This document shows, one piece after another, positions 58,974 through 64,000 of a stretch of DNA of 64,000 nucleotides. Source of the stretch: Eupransor demetentiae. Its GTDB lineage: Bacteria > Bacillota > Bacilli > Lactobacillales > Lactobacillaceae. The stretch lies in assembly GCF_963930865.1 (NCBI RefSeq), contig NZ_CAWVOH010000003.1:45724-109723 (forward strand). The letters are read 5' to 3'. Position 1 is the stretch's first letter. Every line of letters begins with the position of its first letter. The position numbers and the translations under genes are program-made. The notes under the pieces were generated by a model. That model saw nothing but the letters and a program-made list of their open reading frames with translations, was not told the DNA's origin and did no database searches.

Positions 58974-60379
58974 TATTTCTGATTCAAGGATGAATGGCGA
59001 ATGCCATAGGTGAAGTACCAGATAATTCCAAGTGTAATCCAGATAGCGTACATCCAAAGCGTTTCGTGAGGCAAACGTAGAATTAAGAAGAGACTAATCA
59101 AACCAGTCAAGAAAGGCAAGACGGGGTAGAAGGGAACCTTGAAACCGTCGTGCTGCAAATCTTTGCGTCGGCGAAGAAAGAGAACGCCGAAACTAATCAA
59201 CATGAAGGCTGACAAAGTTCCGATGTTAATCAAGGCTGCCAAGGTGTCCAAAGGAACCAAACCAGCAAAGATTGATTCAACAACCACAGCCAGAACTAAG
59301 GCGCGGTTTGGAATCTTGTTTTTGATGCTAATCTTCCCAAGACCTCTTGGCAAGAGACCATCACGCCCAAAGGAGTAGGCCAAACGTGACGAGGCATAGA
59401 CCAAAGCCAAAACCGCGGTAAACATTCCGGCTAGGGCACCAACAGTGATAACCATCGAGAATTGGTTTTGGTGAACGGCTTGAAGGGCAAAGGCTGCGGG
59501 ATCATCAACGTTCAACTTCTTGTAATTAACCATTCCAGTCAAGACGATGGCAAACAAAGTGTAAAGCGTTGCTGAAATCACAACCGTTCCCAAGATTCCA
59601 CGTGACATGGTCTTTTTGGGGTTCTTAACTTCAGCAGCGTGGGCCGCAATGGTATCGAAGCCCAGGAAGGCAAAGATGATACTTGCAGTTGCGGCACCAA
59701 TGCCACCCAAGCCTAACCAACCAGTACGGAATTCCTTTGGATAGAAGGGTACGTAGTTGCTACCCTTAACGAAGAAGGCACCAACCACAATAAAGAGAAC
59801 TAGGATGATGATTTTTAGGTAAACGGCACCGTTTTCGATTTTCTTGGAAGTGTTCAAACCGCGAGCGATAATGAGACTAACGAAGACAATCAAGAGTACG
59901 GCAATCAGGTTAATGACACCACCCGCGGCAGGCCCCGCTTGCAAATACTTCGGTAGGGGGATGCCAAACATTTTCAAAAGATTGTTACAGTAAGCGGCAA
60001 AACCAGTTGAAATAGCGGATACGGCCAAGAAGTATTCAACAATTAAGGACCAACCCAGTAACCAGCCGATTAATTCACCATAGATAACCGACCCATAGGA
60101 GTAGGCTGAACCGGCAACGGGCATGGCAGAAGAAAATTCCGCGAAGGCCATGCCGGCCATCCCAGAAAAGAGGGCGGCAAGCAAAAAGGAAATGGCAACA
60201 GCTGGACCAGCATGCTGGGCTGCTTCAATCCCTGGCAAAATAAAGATTCCGGAACCGATAACGGTACCAACCCCAAGCCCAATCAAGTCTTTGGTGGATA
60301 GAACTCGCTTCATTTGTGAATCTTTGGCGAGGTAGCCATCAACGGATTCCCGTTGAAAGGCACGTTTCAATAAATTCAT
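58973..60379 (-). CDS. APC-family amino acid permease (YfnA/CAT-like), full length
   Basis: A 468-aa permease with twelve membrane segments. GSGIFILPG (residues 42-50) is the substrate-binding break of segment 1, GFDTIAAHAAEVKNPKKTMSRGI the segment 6 to 7 link, and SSRLAYSFGRDGLLP (330-344) the conserved segment 8 to 9 region. Cationic amino-acid carriers of the YfnA type look like this. GAAAAGACT precedes the ATG. It lies 146 bases downstream of a nearly identical paralogue with the same orientation; TTCGAC-18-TAGAAT is a possible promoter. Confidence 0.92.
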   Translation of the reverse strand: MNLLKRAFQRESVDGYLAKDSQMKRVLSTKDLIGLGVGTVIGSGIFILPGIEAAQHAGPAVAISFLLAALFSGMAGMAFAEFSSAMPVAGSAYSYGSVIYGELIGWLLGWSLIVEYFLAVSAISTGFAAYCNNLLKMFGIPLPKYLQAGPAAGGVINLIAVLLIVFVSLIIARGLNTSKKIENGAVYLKIIILVLFIVVGAFFVKGSNYVPFYPKEFRTGWLGLGGIGAATASIIFAFLGFDTIAAHAAEVKNPKKTMSRGILGTVVISATLYTLFAIVLTGMVNYKKLNVDDPAAFALQAVHQNQFSMVITVGALAGMFTAVLALVYASSRLAYSFGRDGLLPRGLGKISIKNKIPNRALVLAVVVESIFAGLVPLDTLAALINIGTLSAFMLISFGVLFLRRRKDLQHDGFKVPFYPVLPFLTGLISLFLILRLPHETLWMYAIWITLGIIWYFTYGIRHSSLNQK

Positions 60380-60484
60380 AGTCTTTTCTCACAATTCTAA
60401 TTAATTTAACATAAATCCATTCTACTATCACTAGCTTTGAATGTCGAAAGTTTTTTGATTTTAAGGAGTCAATTTTACGCAACA

Positions 60485-60516
60485 AAAACTTTCCTACTAT
60501 TATAAAGGAAAGTTTT
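60485..60516 (-). terminator. Terminator of the second APC permease
   Basis: AAAAACTTTCCT / AGGAAAGTTTTT hairpin just past its stop. Confidence 0.88.
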
Positions 60517-60525
60517 TCTTAGTCA

Positions 60526-61740
60526 TCATTTATTACTTAAAGATGAGTGCCGAATGCCGTAACTGAAATACCAAATGATGCCAACCACTACCCAGGCAGC
60601 GTATAACCATAGGGTTTCGTGGGGAAGTCCGAGAATTAAAAGGAAACTCAAAATTCCAGTCAGAATTGGCAAAATCGGATAAAGCGGCATTTTGAAACCC
60701 TCATGTTGAAGGTCCGCCCGTCGGCGGAGTGGAATAATGCCAAAACTAATAAACAAGAACGCGGTTAGAGTCCCAATGTTGATTAAGGAAGTCAGGGCAC
60801 CAACCGTGATCACCATTGAAAATTGGTTTTGATGAACGACTTGTAGCGCAAAGGCGGCCGCATCATCGACATTCAAGCGCTTGTAGTTAACCATGCCCGT
60901 GAGAACGAAGGCGAAGAGCGTATAGAGAACTGCAGAAATCACGACGGTACTCAAAATTGAACGCGACATGGTTTTCTTGGGATTTTTCGCTTCAGCAGCA
61001 TGGGCCGCAATGGTATCAAAACCAATAAAGGCAAAAATAACACCAGAAGTGGCACTAAAAATTCCACCTAGTCCCAGTGGACCGAAATGGAATTCCTTCG
61101 GATAAAAGGGCACGTGGTTGCTATGCTTGACGAAGAAGGATCCTAGAATAATAAAGAGTAATAGAATCGCGATTTTGATGTAAACGGCAGTGTTTTCAAT
61201 TTTCTTGAAAAGACTGAGTCCGTTAGCGATGATGAGACTAATCACGAGGATTAAAAGAACGGCCAGTAAATTAATGACACCACCACGGGCCGGTCCCATC
61301 TGTAAATATGTAGGAAGCGGAATGCCCATTGAGTCCAAGAGATTGTTAGAATAGGCGGCAAAACCGGTTGAAATTGCCGAAACTGACAAGAAGTATTCAA
61401 CAATCAAAGACCAACCGAGCAGCCAACCAATTAGCTCGCCGTATATGACGGATCCGTAGGAATAAGCTGAACCCGCAACGGGCATCGCCGAGGAAAATTC
61501 AGCGAAGGCCATGCCAGCCATTCCTGAAAAAATCGCAGCGATTAAAAAAGAAATAGAAACAGCTGGCCCAGCATGCGTCGCGGCTTCAATACCGGGAAGA
61601 ATGAAGATTCCAGTTCCGATTACGGCTCCAATTCCTAGGGCAATTAAGTCACGAGTTGTTAAAACTCGTTTGAGTTGCGAGTCTTTGTTGAGGTACCCGT
61701 CGATTGATTCGCGTTTGAAAGCACGTCTTAATTGGTTCAT
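60526..61740 (-). CDS. APC-family permease paralogue with a 64-residue internal deletion
   Basis: A 404-aa paralogue of the neighbouring permease, aligned end to end except that residues corresponding to 319-382 of the other copy are missing: VITVGAL-TS-LINIGTL (junction near 60786-60792). The frame is kept. The missing part holds about two membrane segments and the conserved SSRLAYSFGRDGLLP stretch, so normal transport is doubtful. The gene keeps its start, terminator and codon quality, so it may be expressed. Either a decaying duplicate or a modified protein; cannot be decided here. The upstream leader resembles that of the full-length copy (GATTGTGAGAAA). Confidence 0.85.
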   Translation of the reverse strand: MNQLRRAFKRESIDGYLNKDSQLKRVLTTRDLIALGIGAVIGTGIFILPGIEAATHAGPAVSISFLIAAIFSGMAGMAFAEFSSAMPVAGSAYSYGSVIYGELIGWLLGWSLIVEYFLSVSAISTGFAAYSNNLLDSMGIPLPTYLQMGPARGGVINLLAVLLILVISLIIANGLSLFKKIENTAVYIKIAILLLFIILGSFFVKHSNHVPFYPKEFHFGPLGLGGIFSATSGVIFAFIGFDTIAAHAAEAKNPKKTMSRSILSTVVISAVLYTLFAFVLTGMVNYKRLNVDDAAAFALQVVHQNQFSMVITVGALTSLINIGTLTAFLFISFGIIPLRRRADLQHEGFKMPLYPILPILTGILSFLLILGLPHETLWLYAAWVVVGIIWYFSYGIRHSSLSNK

Positions 61741-61935
61741 ATATTTCTCACAATCCTAATTTATTACACATATAGTGTTGATTAATTCTATTATGAAAGG
61801 GATTGTAAATTGATGAAATTTGTTAAATAAGCTCACACATCAATCCATAACGAAAATATTTAGCATGTTAAAATATGTTTCGTACTATATAAGTAAGCCG
61901 TGTTTTTCGATTTAAGAAATAGGGGGGTGACCATC

Positions 61936-62496
61936 ATGCAAAATGGAAAAGTAATTGTCGTTTTTGGTCCAACAGGAGTCGGTAAGACGACCATCACACA
62001 TTATCTGAATGAAAAATGGGGCATTCCCCAAGTCATCACGCATACCACCCGTGCGCCGCGCATCGGTGAGGTGAACGGGCAGGATTATTATTTTGAAAGT
62101 CCGGAAAGTTTCGCTAAGAATCACTACCTAGAAGATGTTACCTATGCCGGCAATCATTACGGTTCATCCTGGGAAGGTTTGGAAAGGGCTTGGGAGCACC
62201 ACAAAATTGCTAGCATCGTTCTTGATTCGGTCGGGGCTGAAACCTACATGAAAGAATTGGGGGATGATGTCGTCCTGCTTTATGTAACCATTTCTAATCC
62301 TAAAATCCTGATGGAGCGTCTTAAGCGGCGAGGCGATCTGCCGGCTGCAATGGCGAAGCGCTTGAATTCTGCTGATTTTGAACGTGACTTGGCTTTGCCA
62401 GACGCTTTGAAGGGGAAAGCAACTGTCATTAAGAACGATGATTGGCCGCTAACAAAAAGTGCCTTGGATAGGCTCGTTGAAAAATTAGAATCTTGA
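61936..62496 (+). CDS. Guanylate-kinase-like protein
   Basis: A 186-aa P-loop protein with GPTGVGKTT (residues 10-18) in place of the usual GPSGAGKGT, THTTRAPRIGEVNGQDYYF (GMP-site TTR and R-x-GE-x-[DN]G-x-DY[FY]F), and a helical lid followed by LMERLKRRGD. Diverged from housekeeping Gmk (about 205 aa) in the P-loop and missing part of its C-terminus, so it may be a paralogue with another nucleotide or protein substrate. Start chosen at MQNGK behind GGGGGGTGACC. Confidence 0.82.
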   Translation: MQNGKVIVVFGPTGVGKTTITHYLNEKWGIPQVITHTTRAPRIGEVNGQDYYFESPESFAKNHYLEDVTYAGNHYGSSWEGLERAWEHHKIASIVLDSVGAETYMKELGDDVVLLYVTISNPKILMERLKRRGDLPAAMAKRLNSADFERDLALPDALKGKATVIKNDDWPLTKSALDRLVEKLES

Positions 62497-62570
62497 TTTT
62501 ATTGACTTTAAGATATTTTCGTTATAGGATAATGTCAATTATTAAAGAGTTTTAATAAAAGAGGAAGATT

Positions 62571-63758
62571 ATGCCAACAGCCAAAGAAGCCATTTTGAAG
62601 AAGATGAACAAGAACCTTCTAGCAATGAAGCCCGGAATCATCCGTGCTTTTGATGAGAAGGTCAGTTCAATCCCAGATATCGTAAAGCTGACATTGGGAG
62701 AGCCTGACTTTGATGTTCCGGATCATATTAAAGCGGCAGCGATTAAATCAATTGAAGACAATGATTCCCACTATGCCCCTTCCAATGGAAGTATGGCTTT
62801 GCGCCAAGCAATTAGTAGCTTCATGAAGGACCGATACGGACTCGACTACAAGGCGGATTCCGAAATCATTGTAACTGTTGGTGCGACTGAGGGGATTTTT
62901 GATTCCTTGACTGCCGTACTTAACCCTGGTGACGGTCTTTTGGTTCCTTCGCCAATTTTCCCCTTTTACGTCAGCGATGGTCAGTTAGAAGGTGTCGATA
63001 CCATTAGTGTGGATACTTCTGATGATGGGTTTAAGCTAACGCCAGCTAAGTTATCCGCGACGATTGCGGAGTATGGCGATAAGATTAAGGCCTTGGTCTT
63101 GAACTTTCCCTCAAATCCAACTGGTGTAACTTACTCAGCCGATGAATTGAAGGCACTAGCCGATGTTATTTCAAAGACCGACATTGTCGTCATTTCGGAT
63201 GAAATCTATGCCGAATTGTCATACGACCAGAAACATGTCTCCATTGCAAAGTTTTTGCCAGACCAAACTTTGGTATTGAATGGCGTCTCAAAGTCACATG
63301 CAATGACTGGATACCGGATTGGTTTTATTGCAGGACCAGCAAACTTGATTTCTTTGATCACTATCGTTCATCAATGTACAACTACGACTGCCTCTAATCC
63401 AGCTATGGCCGCTGCGGTCGAAGCCTTTGGTACCGAAGCTGGAAAAGAAGATACCAAAAAGATGAAGGAAGCTTATCGTCAACGTCGCGATTTCTTATAT
63501 GAAGCTTTGACAAAGCTTGGCTTCCAGATTGCTAATCCAGGTGGTGCATTCTATCTCTTCGCTAAGATTCCTGAAGGCCAGAACCAAGATGACATGGCCT
63601 TCTGTGTGGAACTTGCTGAGAAGGCAAAGGTCGCTTTCATTCCAGGGTCAGCTTTTGGTAAGGGTGGCCAAGGATACGTTCGTTTAAGTTATGCGGCATC
63701 AATGGATAACCTCAAGAAAGTTGCTAGCCGAGTAACCAAGTTTATGAATGATAAATAA
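62571..63758 (+). CDS. Class I/II PLP aminotransferase
   Basis: A 395-aa fold-type I aminotransferase. LGEPDFDVPDHI near the start, NFPSNPTGVTY, SDEIYAEL (Asp contacting the pyridine N) and SKSHAMTGYRIGF with the Schiff-base lysine. Related LAB enzymes are annotated as PatA or AraT (aromatic or acetyldiaminopimelate aminotransferases). Exact substrate undecided. GAGGAAGATT precedes the ATG. Downstream is the presumed rrn promoter region. Confidence 0.9.
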   Translation: MPTAKEAILKKMNKNLLAMKPGIIRAFDEKVSSIPDIVKLTLGEPDFDVPDHIKAAAIKSIEDNDSHYAPSNGSMALRQAISSFMKDRYGLDYKADSEIIVTVGATEGIFDSLTAVLNPGDGLLVPSPIFPFYVSDGQLEGVDTISVDTSDDGFKLTPAKLSATIAEYGDKIKALVLNFPSNPTGVTYSADELKALADVISKTDIVVISDEIYAELSYDQKHVSIAKFLPDQTLVLNGVSKSHAMTGYRIGFIAGPANLISLITIVHQCTTTTASNPAMAAAVEAFGTEAGKEDTKKMKEAYRQRRDFLYEALTKLGFQIANPGGAFYLFAKIPEGQNQDDMAFCVELAEKAKVAFIPGSAFGKGGQGYVRLSYAASMDNLKKVASRVTKFMNDK

Positions 63759-63875
63759 TCATACGAATATTTATCGAATGTATGCATAGTTCATGATCAG
63801 AAGGCGAACAATATTATTTAAATAACTTACTAAAAACGGTTATAACGAAAGTCTCAAAAAACGATCAAAAACCCC

Positions 63876-63904
63876 TTGCGCGCAGGGCAGTAAGCTGGTA
63901 GACT
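63876..63904 (+). promoter_or_regulatory. Strong promoter P1, probably of an rRNA operon
   Basis: TTGCGC (63876-63881), 17-bp spacer, TAGACT (63899-63904). Upstream 63790-63870 is A-rich with phased A-tracts, as for UP elements. Confidence 0.65.
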
Positions 63905-63953
63905 ATTTATTGTTCTTGAGGGGGGCCGAGGCAGCGACGAGCGAAAATAAAGC

Positions 63954-63982
63954 TTGTCAAAGCTCAGGCAATCTGCTAGAAT
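63954..63982 (+). promoter_or_regulatory. Strong promoter P2, probably of an rRNA operon
   Basis: TTGTCA (63954-63959), 17-bp spacer, TAGAAT (63977-63982), 78 bases after P1. Tandem spacing of this order is typical of Firmicute rrn P1/P2. No gene starts before the window edge. Confidence 0.7.
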
Positions 63983-64000
63983 AATTAAGTCGCACCGAGC

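Noticed and set aside
1..64000. CRISPR array, prophage or insertion sequence
   Set aside because: No regularly spaced repeats, integrase, transposase or phage structural genes were seen on reading through the window.

Overview
The window is chromosomal DNA from a low-to-moderate-GC Gram-positive bacterium, almost certainly a lactic acid bacterium. The reasons are AGGAGG-type ribosome binding sites, TTGACA/TATAAT promoters, a T-box leader, an NrdHEIF class Ib ribonucleotide reductase, EzrA, ComFA/ComFC, a DUF2969-RodA neighbourhood, and a D-Ala-D-Ala ligase of the lactate type (Lys260-Phe261) found in intrinsically vancomycin-resistant LAB. A Leuconostoc/Weissella-type member of the Lactobacillaceae fits best; the genus cannot be fixed from sequence reading alone.

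Layout. 1-4.6 kb: arginine biosynthesis operon argF-argC-argJ-argB-argD on the minus strand (argD runs off the edge), behind a consensus promoter and a T-box whose specifier loop reads CGU (Arg). 4.7-12.6 kb: a cell-envelope cluster on the plus strand with two DUF805 membrane proteins flanking a MacA/MacB-type ABC export operon whose ATPase has a long Ser/Glu-rich tail, followed by four tandem CPBP membrane-protease-family genes. 12.7-18.4 kb: two oxidoreductase genes bracketing an AT-rich accessory island (a GIY-YIG nuclease/SF1 helicase fusion, a plasmid-type small basic protein, a 21-codon mini-gene, two coupled orphan membrane proteins). 18.5-25.2 kb: PsiE-like protein, a TetR/MMPL efflux pair, membrane-anchored GlpQ and an MFS exporter. 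25.3-33.1 kb: tRNA-Tyr/Gln, a tandem orphan paralogue pair, hflX, a phosphatase, a UvrA paralogue lacking the UvrB-binding part, and a CorC-like protein with an EF-hand-like tail. 33.4-37.4 kb: nrdHEIF. 37.4-46 kb: PAP2 phosphatase, a 47-aa basic protein, a cysteine-free MutY, an AI-2E-family permease, four tRNAs, tpiA, eno and tag. 46.1-53.7 kb: divergent yigZ/comFA-comFC, then mreB-DUF2969-rodA-DUF2785-ddl (cell shape and wall). 53.8-58.9 kb: uspA, a probable 6S RNA, rarA, a yueI-like gene, rpsD with a structured S4 leader, and ezrA. 59-63.8 kb: two paralogous APC amino-acid permeases (one with a 64-residue internal deletion), a guanylate-kinase-like protein and an aminotransferase. The last 130 bases hold two tandem strong promoters that look like rrn P1/P2, so a 16S rRNA gene probably starts just past the edge.

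Most genes are housekeeping. The least explained material is the 13.7-17.3 kb island, especially the GIY-YIG/helicase fusion (a candidate nucleic-acid-targeting or anti-phage protein) and the mini-gene, together with the ABC/CPBP/DUF805 envelope cluster. No CRISPR array, insertion sequence or prophage was seen.
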